Below, in pieces: positions 54,601 to 64,000 of a stretch of 64,000 bases of DNA. A program made the translations under genes and the position numbers. The notes beneath the pieces are model-generated. The model did no database searches, had not been told where the DNA came from, and worked only from the letters and a program-made list of their open reading frames with translations. This stretch comes from Coriaria nepalensis (lineage: Eukaryota > Streptophyta > Magnoliopsida > Cucurbitales > Coriariaceae): assembly GCA_027186245.1 (NCBI GenBank), contig CP114490.1, positions 5,347,001 to 5,411,000 of the forward strand, written 5' to 3'. Position 1 is the first letter of the stretch; every line of letters begins with the position of its first letter.

Positions 54601-57600
54601 AATCATTTCAATGAGTCTTCTCAAGCCACTAAATCATTCAAATGAGATTTGAATGAATTCTATTTTCGCACTTCAAACACAAGTTTCGTGCATAACATTC
54701 TAATGATATTTCAAGCAAACGTGTGCTTTTGTTTCACATGAAACTCAATTCAGTGAGTTTCCTCAACCCCCACTAAATCATATGAATAAGGTTCGAACGA
54801 ATTTTATTTTCGCACTTTAAACATAAGTTTCTTGCATAACATGCTAATGATCTTTAAAGGACATGTGTGCTTGTTTTTCAACTTAGACTCATTTGAATGC
54901 GTCTCTTCAAGACACTAAACCTTTTGAATGATGTTCAAATGAATTCTTTTTTCACACATCAAACACAAATTCCGTGCATAACTTGCTAGTGATCATATAA
55001 GGACAGCTGTGTCTTTGTTTCACCTGAAAATCATTTCAATGAGTCTTCTCAAGCCACTAAATCATTCCAATGAGATTCGAATGAAATCTATTTTTGCACT
55101 TCAAACACAAGTTTTGTGCATAGCATTCAAATGATATTTCAAGCAAACGTGTGCTTTTGTTTCACATGAAACTCAATTCAGTGAGTCTCCTCAAGCCACT
55201 AAATCATATGATCAAGGTTCGAACGATTTATGTATTCACACTTAAAACAGAATCTTCGTGGATAACATGCTAATGATCTTTGAAGGTCATGTCTGCTTGT
55301 TTTTTAGCTTAGACTCATTTGAATGTGTCTCTTTAAGACACTAAACCATTTGAATGATGTTCAAATGAAATCTATTTTCACACATCAAACACAAATTCCG
55401 TGCATAACTTGCTAGTGATGATATAAGGACAGTTGTGTCTTTATTTCACCTGAAAATCATTTCAATGAGTCTTCTCAAGCCACTAAATCATTTTAATCAG
55501 ATTCGAATGAATTCTATTTTCGCACTTCAAACACAATTTTCATGCATAACATTCTAACGATATTTCACGCAAACGTGTGCTTTTGTTTCACATGAAACTC
55601 AATTCAGTCTGTCTCCTCAACCCGCTAAATCACATGATCAAGGTTTGAACGATTTATGTATTCACACTTCAAACAGAAGTTTCTTGCATAACATGCTAAT
55701 GATCTTTTAAGAACATGTGTGCTTGTTTTTCAGCTTAGACTCATTTGAATGTGTCTCTTCAAGACACTAAACCATTTGAATGATGTTCAAATGAATCTTA
55801 TTTTCACACATCAAACACAAATTCCGTGCATAAAAAGCTAGTGATCATATAAGGACAGTTGTGTCTTTGTTTCACATGAAAATCATTTCAATGAGTCTTC
55901 GCTAGCTACTAAATCATTCTAATGAGATTCGAATGAAATCTATTTTTGCACTTCAAACACAAGTTTCGTGCATAACATTCTTATGATATTTCAAGCAAAC
56001 GTGTGTTTTTGTTTCACATGAAACTCCATTCGGTCAGTCTCCTTAAGCCACTAAATCTTATGATAAAGGTTCTAACGAATTCTATTTTCGCATTTCAAAC
56101 ACAAGTTTCGAGCATAACATGCTAATGATTTTTGAAGGACATGTGTGCCTGTTTTTCACTTTAGACTCATTTGAATTTGTCTCTTCAAGACACTAAACCA
56201 TTTGAATGATGTTCAAACGAATTCTATTTTCACGCATCAAACACAAATTTTGTGCATAACTTGCTAGTGATCATATAAGGACAGTTGTGTCTTTGTTTCA
56301 CCTGAAAATCATTTCAATGAGTCCTCTCAAGCCACTAAATCATTCTAAGGAGATTCGACTGAATTCTATTTTCGCACTTCAAACACAAGTTTCGTGCGTG
56401 ACATTCAAAAGATATTTCGAGCAAATGTGTGCTTTTGTTTCACATGAAACTCAATTCAGTGAGTGTCCTCAACCCCCACTAAATCATATGAATAAGGTTC
56501 GAATGAATTCTATTTTCGCACTTGAAACACAAGTTTCGTGCAAAACATGCTAATGATCTTTGAAGGACATGTGTGCCTGTTTTTCACCTTAGACTCATTT
56601 GAATGTTTCTCTTCAAGACACTAAACCATTTGAATGATGTTCAAACGAATCCTATTTTCAAACATCAAACACAAATTCTGTGCATAACATGCTAGTGATC
56701 ATATAAGGACAGTTGTGTCTTTGTTTTACCTGAAAATCATTTCAATGAGTCTTCTCAAGCTACTAAATCATTCTAATGAGATTCGAATGAATTCTATTTT
56801 CGCACTTCAAACATAAGTTTCGTGCATAACATTCTAACGATATTTCAAGCGAACGTGTGCTTTTCTTTCACATGAAACTCAATTCAGTGAGTCTCCGCAA
56901 GCCACTAAATCATATGATCATGGTTCGAACGAATTCTATTTTCGCACTACAAACACAAGTTTCGTGCATAACATGCTAATGATCTTTGAAGGACATGTGT
57001 GCCTGTTTTTCACCTTAGACTCATTTGAATGTGTCTCTTCAAGACACTAAACCATTTGAATGATGTTCAAACGAATCCTATTTTCAAACATCAAACACAA
57101 ATTCCGTGCATAACATGCTAGTGATCATATAAGGACAGTTGTGTCTTTGTGTCACCTGAAAATCATTTCAACGAGTCTTCTCAAGCCACGAAATCGTTCT
57201 AGTTAGATTCGAATGAATTCTATTTTCGCCTTCAAACACAAGTTTCATGCATAGCATTCAAATGATATTTCAAGCAAACATGTGCTTTTGTTTCACATGA
57301 AACTCAATTCAGTGAGTCACCGCAAGCCACTCAATCATATGATCAAGGTTCGAACGAATTCTATATTCGCACTTCAAACACAAGTTTCATGCATAACATG
57401 CTAATGATCTTTGAAGGAAATGTGTGCCTGTTTTTCACCTTAGACTCATTTTAATGTGTCTCTTCAAGACACTAAACTATTTGAATGATGTTCAAATGAA
57501 TTCTATTTTCACACATCAAGCACAAATTCTGTGCATAACTTGCTAGTGATCATATAAGGACAGTTGTGTCTTTGTTTCACCTGAAAATCATTTCAATGAG

Positions 57601-58564
57601 TCTTCGCTAGCTACTAAATCATTCTAATGAAATTCGATTGAATTCTATTTTCGCACTTCAAACACAAGTTTCGTGGATAACATTCTAATGATATTTCAAG
57701 CAAACGTGTGCTTTTGTTTCACATGAAACCCAATTCAGTGAGTCTCCTCAAGCCACTAAATCATATGATCAAGGTTCGAACGAATTCTATTTTTGCACTT
57801 CAAACAGAAGTTTCGTGCATAACATGCTAATGATCTTTGAAGCACATGTGTGCTTGTTTTTCAGCTTAGACTCATTTGGATGTGTCTCTTCAAGACACTA
57901 AACTATTTGAATGATGTTTAAACGAATCCTATTTTCACACATCAAACAGAAATTCGGTGCATAACTTGCTAGTGATCATATAGGACAGTTGTGTCTTTGT
58001 TTCACCTGAAAATCATTTCAATGAGTCTTCTCAAGCCACTAAATCATTCCAATGAGATTCGAATGAAATCTATTTTCGCACTTCAAAGACATTTTCGTGC
58101 GTGACATTCAAAAGATATTTCAAGCAAATGTGTGCTTTTGTTTCACATGAAACTCAATTCAGTGAGTGTCCTCAACCCCCACTAAATCGTATGAATAAGG
58201 TTCGAACGAATTCTATTTTCGCACTTCAAACACAAGTTTCGTGCATAACATGCTAATGATATTTGAAGGACATGTGTGCCTGTTTTTCACCTTAGATTCA
58301 TTTGAATGTGTCTCTTCAAGACACTAAACCATTTGAATGATGTTCAAACGAATCCTATTTTCAAACATCAAACACAAATTCCGTGCATAACTTGCTAGTG
58401 ATCATATATGGACAGTTGTGTCTTTGTTTCACCTGAAAATCATTTCAATGTGTCTTCTCAAGCCACCAAATCATTTTAATGAGATTCGAATGAATTCTAT
58501 TTTCGCACTTCAAACACAATTTTCGTGCATAACATTCTAATGATATTTCAAGCAAAAGTGTGCT

Positions 58565-58865
58565 TTTGTTTCACATGAAACTCAATTCAGTGAGTCTCCT
58601 CAACCCCCACTAAATCATGTGAATAAAGTTCGAACGAATTTTATTTTCGCACTTCAAACAGAAGTTTCTTGCATAACATGCTAATGATCTTTGAAGGTCT
58701 TGTGTGCTTGTTTTTCAGCTTAGACTCATTTGGATGTGTGTCTTCAAGACACTAAACCATTTGAATGGTGTTCAAACGAATTCTATTTTCACACATCAAA
58801 CTCAAATTCGGTGCATAACTTGCTAGTGATCATACATGGACAGTTGTGTCTTCGTTTTACCTGAA
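58565..58865. repeat. Segment repeated from 4,265 bp upstream (copy 2)
   Basis: This is the matching copy of 54,300-54,600. It has few visible differences, such as CAAACTCAAATTCGG against CAAACACAAATTCGG and GTCTTCGTTTTACC against GTCTTTGTTTTACC. Confidence 0.85.
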
Positions 58866-60289
58866 AATCATTTCAATTAGTCTTCTCAAGCCACTAAATC
58901 ATTCTAATGAGATTCGAATGAATTCTCTTTTCGCACTTCAAACACATGTTTCGTGCATAACATTGAGATGATATTTCAAGCAAACGTGTGCTTTTGTTTC
59001 ACATGAAACTCAATTCAGTGAGTCTCCTCAACCCGCTAAATCATATGAATAAGGTTCGAACGAATTCTATTTTCGTACTTCAAACAGTAGTTTCGTGCAT
59101 AACATGCTAATGATCTTTGAAGGACATGTGTGCCTGTTTTTCACCTTAGACTCATTTGAATATGTCTCTTCAAGACACTAAACCATTTGAATGATGTTCA
59201 AATGAATTCTATTTTCACACATTAAACACAAATTCCGTGCATAACTTGCTAGTGATCATATAAGAACAGTTGTGTCTTTGTTTCACCTGAAAATCATTTC
59301 AATGAGTATTCTCAAGCCACAAAATCATTCTAATGAGATTCGAATGAATTCTATTTTCGCACTTCAAACACAAGTTTCGTGCATAACATTCTAATGATAT
59401 TTCAAGAAAATGTGTTTTTGTATCACATGAAACTCAATTCAGTGAGTCTCCTCAAGCCACTTAATTATATGATCAAGGTTCGAACGAATTCTATATTTGC
59501 ACTTCGAACAGAATCTTCGTGCATAACATGCTAATGATCTTTGAAGGACAGGTGTGCCTGTTTTTCAGCTTAGACTCATTTGAATATGTCTCTTCAAGAC
59601 ACTAAACCATTTGAATGATGTTCAAATGAATTCTATTTTCACACATTAAACACAAATTCCGTGCATAACTTGCTAGTGATCATATAAGGACAGTTGTGTG
59701 TTTGTTTCACCTGAAAATCATTTCAATGAGTCTTCTCAAGCCACTAAATCAACCAAATGAGATTCGAATGAAATCTATTTTCGCACTTCAAACACAAGTT
59801 TCATGCATAACACTCTAATGATATTTCAAGCAAACGTGTGTTTTTGTTTCATAGGAAACTCAATTCAAGGACTCTCCTCAAGCAACTTAATTATATGATC
59901 AAGGTTCGAACGAATTCTATATTTGCACTTCGAACAGAATCTTCGTGCATAACATGCTAATGATCTTTGAAGGACAGGTGTGCCTGTTTTTCAGCTTAGA
60001 CTCATTTGAATGTGTCTCTTCAAGACACTAAACCATTTGAATGATGTTCAAATGAATTCTATTTTCACACATCAAACACAAATTTCTTGCATAACTTGCT
60101 AGTGATCATATAAGGACAGTTGTGTCTTTGTTTCACCTGAAAATCATTTCAATGAGTCTTCTCAAGCCACCAAATCATTCAAATGAGATTCGAATGAAAT
60201 CTATTTTCGCACTTCAAAAACAAGTTTCGTGCATAACATTCAGATGATATTTCAAGGAAATGTGTGCTTTTGTTTCACAGGAAACTCAA

Positions 60290-62730
60290 TTTAGTGAGTC
60301 TCCTCAACCCACTAAATCATATGAATAAGGTTGAAACGAATTTTATTTTCGCACTTCAAACACAAGTTTCGTGCATAACATGGTAATGATCTTTGAAGGA
60401 CATGTGTGCCTGTTTTTCACCTTAGACTCAGTTGAATGTGTCTCTTCAAGACACTAAACGATTTGAAAGATATTCAAATGAATTCTATTTTCACACATCA
60501 AACACAAATTCCGTGCATAACTTGCTAGTGATCATATAAGGACAGTTGTGTCTTTGTTTCACCTGAAAATCATTCAATGAGTCTTCTTAAGCCACTAAAT
60601 CATTCTAATGAGATTCGAATGAATTCTATTTTCGCACTTCAAACACAAGTTTCGTGCATAACATTCAGATGATATTTCAAGCAAACGTGTGCTTTTGTTT
60701 TACATGAAACTCAATTCAATGAGTCTCCTCAACCCGCTAAATCATATGAATAAGGTTCGAACGAATTTTATTTTCGCACTTCAAACACAAGTTTCGTGCA
60801 TAACATGGTTATGATCTTTGAAGAACATGTGTGCCTGTTTTTCACCTTAGACTCATTTGAATGTGTCTCTTCAAGACACTAAACCATTTGAATGATGTTC
60901 AAATAAATTCTATTTTCACACATCAAACACAAATTCCGTGTATAACTTGCTAGTGATCATATAAGGACAGTTGTGTCTTTGTTTCACCTGAAAATCATTT
61001 CTATGAGTATTCTCAAGCCACCAAATCAATCAAATGAGATTCGAATGAAATCTATTTTCGCACTTCAAACACAAGTTTCATGCATAACATTCTAATGATA
61101 TTTCAAGCAAACGTGTGTTTTTGTTTCATAGGAAACTCAATTCAGTCACTCTGCTCAAGCCACTAATCATATGATAAAGGTTCGACCGAATTCTATATTT
61201 GCACTTCGAACAGAATCTTCGTGCATAACATGCTAATGATCTTTGAAGGACAGGTGTGCCTGTTTTTCACCTTAGACTCATTTGAATCTGTCTCTTCAAG
61301 ACACTAAACCATTTGAATGATGTTCAAATGAATTCTATTTTCACACATCAAACACAAATTCCGTGCATAACTTGCTAGTGATCATATAAGGACAGTTGTG
61401 TCTTTGTTTCACCTGAAAATCATTTCTATGAGTATTCTCAAGCCACCAAATCATTCTAATGAGATTCGAATGAAATCTATTTTCGCACTTCAAACACAAG
61501 TTTCGTGCATAACATTCAGATGATATTTCAAGGAAATGCGTGCTTTTGTTTCACAGGAAACTCAATTTAGTGAGTCTCCTCAACCCACTAAATCATATGA
61601 ATAAGGTTGAAACGAATTTTATTTTCGCACTTCAAACACAAGTTTCGTGCATAACATGGTAATGATCTTTGAAGGACATGTGTGCCTGTTTTTCAGCTTA
61701 GACTCATTTGAATGTGTCTCTTCAAGACACTAAACCATTTGAATGATGTTCAAATGAATTCTATTTTCACACATCAAACACAAATTTCTTGCATAACTTG
61801 CTAGTGATCATATAAGGACAGTTGTGTCTTTGTTTCACCTGAAAATCATTTCAATGAGTCTTCTCAAGCCACTAAATCATTCAAATGAGATTCGAATGAA
61901 ATCTATTTTCACACTTCAAAAACAAGTTTCGTGCATAACATTCAGATGATATTTCAAGGAAATGTGTGCTTTTGTTTCGCAGGAAACTCAATTTAGTGAG
62001 TCTCCTCAACCCACTAAATCATATGAATAAGGTTGAAACGAATTTTATTTTCGCACTTCAAACACAAGTTTCGTGCATAACATGGTAATGATCTTTAAAG
62101 GACATGTGTGCCTGTTTTTCACCTTAGACTCAGTTGAATGTGTCTCTTCAAGACACTAAACGATTTGAAAGATATTCAAATGAATTCTATTTTCACACAT
62201 AAAACACAAATTCCGTGCATAACTTGCTAGTGATCATATAAGGACAGTTGTGTCTTTGTTTCACCTGATAATCATTTCAATGAGTCTTCTTAAGCCACTA
62301 AATCATTCTAATGAGATTCGAATGAATTCTATTTTCGCACTTCAAACACAAGTTTCGTGCATAACATTCAGATGATATTTCAAGCAAACGTGTGCTTTTG
62401 TTTTACATGAAACTCAATTCAATGAGTCTCCTCAACCCGCTAAATCATATGAATAAGGTTCGAACGAATTTTATTTTCGCACTTCAAACACAAGTTTCGT
62501 GCATAACATGGTAATGATCTTTGAAGAACATGTGTGCCTGTTTTTCACCTTAGACTCATTTGAATGTGTCTCTTCAAGACACTAAACCATTTGAATGATG
62601 TTCAAATGAATTCTATTTTCACACATCAAACACAAATTCCGTGTATAACTTGCTAGTGATCATATAAGGACAGTTGTGTCTTTGTTTCACCTGAAAATCA
62701 TTTCTATGAGTATTCTCAAGCCACCAAATC
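60290..62730. repeat. 1,702-bp repeat block (about 12 monomers)
   Basis: TTAGACTCAGTTGAATG with TAAACGATTTGAAAGATATTC is at about 60,423 and 62,125, an offset of 1,702. AAGGTTGAAACGAATTTT is at about 60,329, 61,605 and 62,031, giving intervals of 1,276 and 426. Copied blocks of 426, 1,276 and 1,702 bp overlap one another, so several duplications are nested. Confidence 0.82.
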
Positions 62731-64000
62731 ATTCTAATGAGATTCGGATGAATTCTATTCTCGCACTTCAAACACAAGTTTCGTGCATAACATTCTAATG
62801 ATATTTCAAGCAAATGTGTTTTTGTATCACATGAAACTCAATTCAGTGACCCTCCTCAAGCCACTTAATTATATGATCAAGGTTCGAACGAATTCTATAT
62901 TCGCACTTCAAACAGAATCTTCGTGCATAACATGCTAATGATCTTTGACGGACATGTGTGCCCGTTTTTCACCTTAGACTCATTTGAATGTGTCTCTTCA
63001 AGACACTAAACCATTTGAATGATGTTCAAATGAATTCTATTTTCACACATCGAACACAAATTCCGTGTATAACTTGCTAGTGATCATATAAGGACAGTTG
63101 TGTCTTTGTTTCACCTGAAAATCATTTCTATGAGTATTCTCAAGCCACCAAATCATTCTAATGAGATTCGAATGAATTCTATTCTCGCACTTCAAACACA
63201 AGTTTCGTGCATAACATTCTAATGATATTTCAAGCAAACGTGTGTTTTTGTTTCATAGGAAACTCAATTCAGTGACTCTCCTCAAGCCACTTAATTATAT
63301 GATCAAGGTTCGAACGAATTCTATATTCGCACTTCAAACAGAATCTTCGTGCATAACATGCTAATGATCTTTGACGGACATGTGTGCCCGTTTTTCACCT
63401 TAGACTCATTTGAATGTGTCTCTTCAAGACACTAAACCATTTGAATGATGTTCAAATGAATTCTATTTTCACACATCAAACACAAATTCCGTGCATAACT
63501 TGCTAGTGATCATATAAGGACAGTTGTGTCTTTGTTTCACCTGAAAATCATTTCTATGAGTATTCTCAAGCCACCAAATCATTCTAATGAGATTCGAATG
63601 AATTCTATTCTCGCACTTCAAACACAAGTTTCGTGCATAACATTCTAATGATATTTCAAGCAAACGTGTGTTTTTGTTTCATAGGAAACTGAATTCAGTG
63701 ACTCTCCTCAAGCCACTTAATTATATGATCAAGGTTCGAACGAATTCTATATTTGCACTTCGAACAGAATCTTCGTGCATAACATGCTAATGATCTTTGA
63801 AGGACAGGTGTGCCTGTTTTTCAGCTTAGACTCATTTGAATGTGTCTCTTCAAGACACTAAACCATTTGAATGATGTTCAAATGAATTCTATTTTCAGAC
63901 ATCAAACACAAATTCCGTGTGTAACTTGCTAGTGATCATATAAGGACAGTTGTGTCTTTGTTTCACCTGAAAATCATTTCTATGAGTATTCTCAAGCCAC
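62591..64000. repeat. Young run of near-identical trimers at the right edge
   Basis: B monomers with the private ATTCTATTCTCGCAC start at 62,750, 63,174 and 63,600, 424 and 426 bp apart. Each is preceded by an A with TTTCTATGAGTATTCTC and CCACCAAATC. The next A at the window end also has TCTATGAGTATTCTC. This is the most regular run after 45 kb, so amplification probably continues to the right of the window. Confidence 0.87.

Larger units (their letters stand above)
39991..57618. repeat. Dispersed A-monomer variant CGCTAGCTACTAAATC (five copies)
   Basis: A monomers normally read CTCAAGCCACTAAATC here. The variant CGCTAGCTACTAAATC, which creates a GCTAGC palindrome, is at 39,991, 43,826, 47,663, 55,900 and 57,605. 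Distances are 3,835, 3,837, 8,237 and 1,705, each within 3 bp of a multiple of 142 (27, 27, 58 and 12 monomers). The first two also share CATATATAGATGATATTTC downstream (about 40,068 and 43,903). The variant has spread in register by copying of segments. Confidence 0.9.
1..64000. repeat. 142-bp satellite DNA array with 426-bp A-B-C higher-order repeat
   Basis: The window is filled by head-to-tail monomers of 142 bp. Successive GAATTC-equivalent positions early in the window fall at 122, 264, 406, 548, 690, 832, 974, 1116, 1258, 1400, 1542 and 1684, each exactly 142 apart. Three monomer families alternate as A-B-C, so the sequence re-registers every 426 bp. The array enters and leaves the window in mid-monomer, so its true length is greater. 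I saw no unique sequence, transposon, gene, tRNA or telomeric repeat inside it, only 1-11 bp indels and recombinant monomers. The design fits a eukaryotic centromeric or pericentromeric satellite. A functional centromere is inference; subtelomeric or interstitial heterochromatin would look the same. Confidence 0.98.
45200..64000. repeat. Right-hand trimer domain with long-range segment copies
   Basis: The 426-bp trimer continues to the window end. Sublineage marks are AATTTTCGTGCATAAC in B (45-47 kb), a 2-bp insertion CAACCCCCACTAAATC in B (50.9, 54.3, 54.8, 56.5, 58.2 and 58.6 kb), AGAATCTTCGTG in C (50.5-64 kb) and CAAGCGAACGTGTGC in B (49.0, 51.3 and 56.8 kb). The same marks recur at distant sites, so blocks of a few monomers have been copied across up to about 8 kb. 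Confidence 0.8.

Noticed and set aside
22072..63663. Recurrent open frames of 61-88 codons on both strands, e.g. 35,982-36,245 and 50,745-51,011 (+), 62,619-62,813 (-)
   Set aside because: They fall in the same place of the HOR each time, because 426 is divisible by 3, and are simply translated satellite. Copies in neighbouring HORs are closed by stops. They show no conserved domain and no selection on codon position that I can see.
1..64000. CENP-B box
   Set aside because: GTTCGAACGAATTC matches the first half (TTCGNNNNA) of the box, but the CGGG of the second half is absent in every junction I examined. TTTCGTGCATAACATGC also fails at the central A and at CGGG.
1..64000. CRISPR array
   Set aside because: Repeats are regular, but there are no unique spacers: the whole 142-bp unit is repeated, and the between-repeat sequence is itself conserved.
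1..64000. Transposon or retroelement insertion
   Set aside because: Monomer phase was unbroken wherever I checked starts. I saw no LTR, poly-A tail, target-site duplication or foreign sequence longer than about 11 bp.
1..64000. Telomeric or microsatellite tracts
   Set aside because: No run of TTAGGG, TTTAGGG or TTAGG type repeats and no long simple repeats were seen. The longest homopolymers are short T runs within monomers.
1..64000. Assignment to the 142-bp EcoRI satellite of Tenebrio molitor or to the 142-bp satellite of Palorus
   Set aside because: Only the length and the EcoRI site agree. The T. molitor satellite is described as very homogeneous, without three diverged families, and I cannot compare sequences here. 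Kept only as a lead.

Overview
The whole window is one uninterrupted tandem satellite DNA array. I found no protein-coding gene, RNA gene, transposon, CRISPR array or unique spacer in it. The repeat unit is a 142-bp, AT-rich monomer (about 66% A+T in my hand-built consensus). Most monomers carry an EcoRI-type GAATTC in the same place. About 450 monomers lie head to tail, all on the same strand, and the array runs off both ends of the window: base 1 is about base 22 of a C monomer, and the last base lies inside an A monomer.

The monomers fall into three families, called A, B and C here. They occur in the fixed order A-B-C and make a 426-bp higher-order repeat (HOR). Hand comparison of consensus monomers gives roughly 78% (A/B), 80% (A/C) and 81% (B/C) identity, while equivalent monomers in neighbouring HOR copies are far more alike. 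The first 40 or so bases of each monomer are nearly the same in all families, and the rest carries the family differences. This is the usual architecture of a eukaryotic centromeric or pericentromeric satellite shaped by unequal exchange and conversion. The organism cannot be named from sequence alone. A 142-bp EcoRI satellite is known from tenebrionid beetles, but similar lengths occur in plants and other animals, and I cannot test homology.

Layout. 1 to ~14.05 kb: two diverged trimers alternate, giving 852-bp (6-mer) and 1,278-bp (9-mer) periods, with a 2,982-bp super-period and a near-perfect 1,278-bp tandem duplication (6,756-9,311). ~14.05-15.95 kb: ordinary trimers after an extra B monomer. 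~15.95-17.32 kb: an island of the first-domain lineage, ending in an A/B recombinant monomer. ~17.46-26.4 kb: irregular trimers with A/B hybrids and a run of three B monomers. ~26.4-38.1 kb: a second, different 852-bp organisation, plus a duplicated 5-mer (36,339-37,757) in which one B/C fusion replaces two monomers. ~40.1-45.2 kb: a third 852-bp organisation. ~45.2-64 kb: trimers with many long-range segment copies, ending in the very young block at 62.6-64 kb.

The most notable structure beyond the repeats is dyad symmetry. At nearly every C-to-A junction there is an 8-bp inverted repeat with a 5-nt loop. Just upstream in C is a 6-bp stem with a 5-nt loop, and one sub-lineage adds an almost perfect 20-bp palindrome. 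Short open frames (up to 88 codons) recur because 426 is divisible by 3; they are repeat artefacts, not genes.
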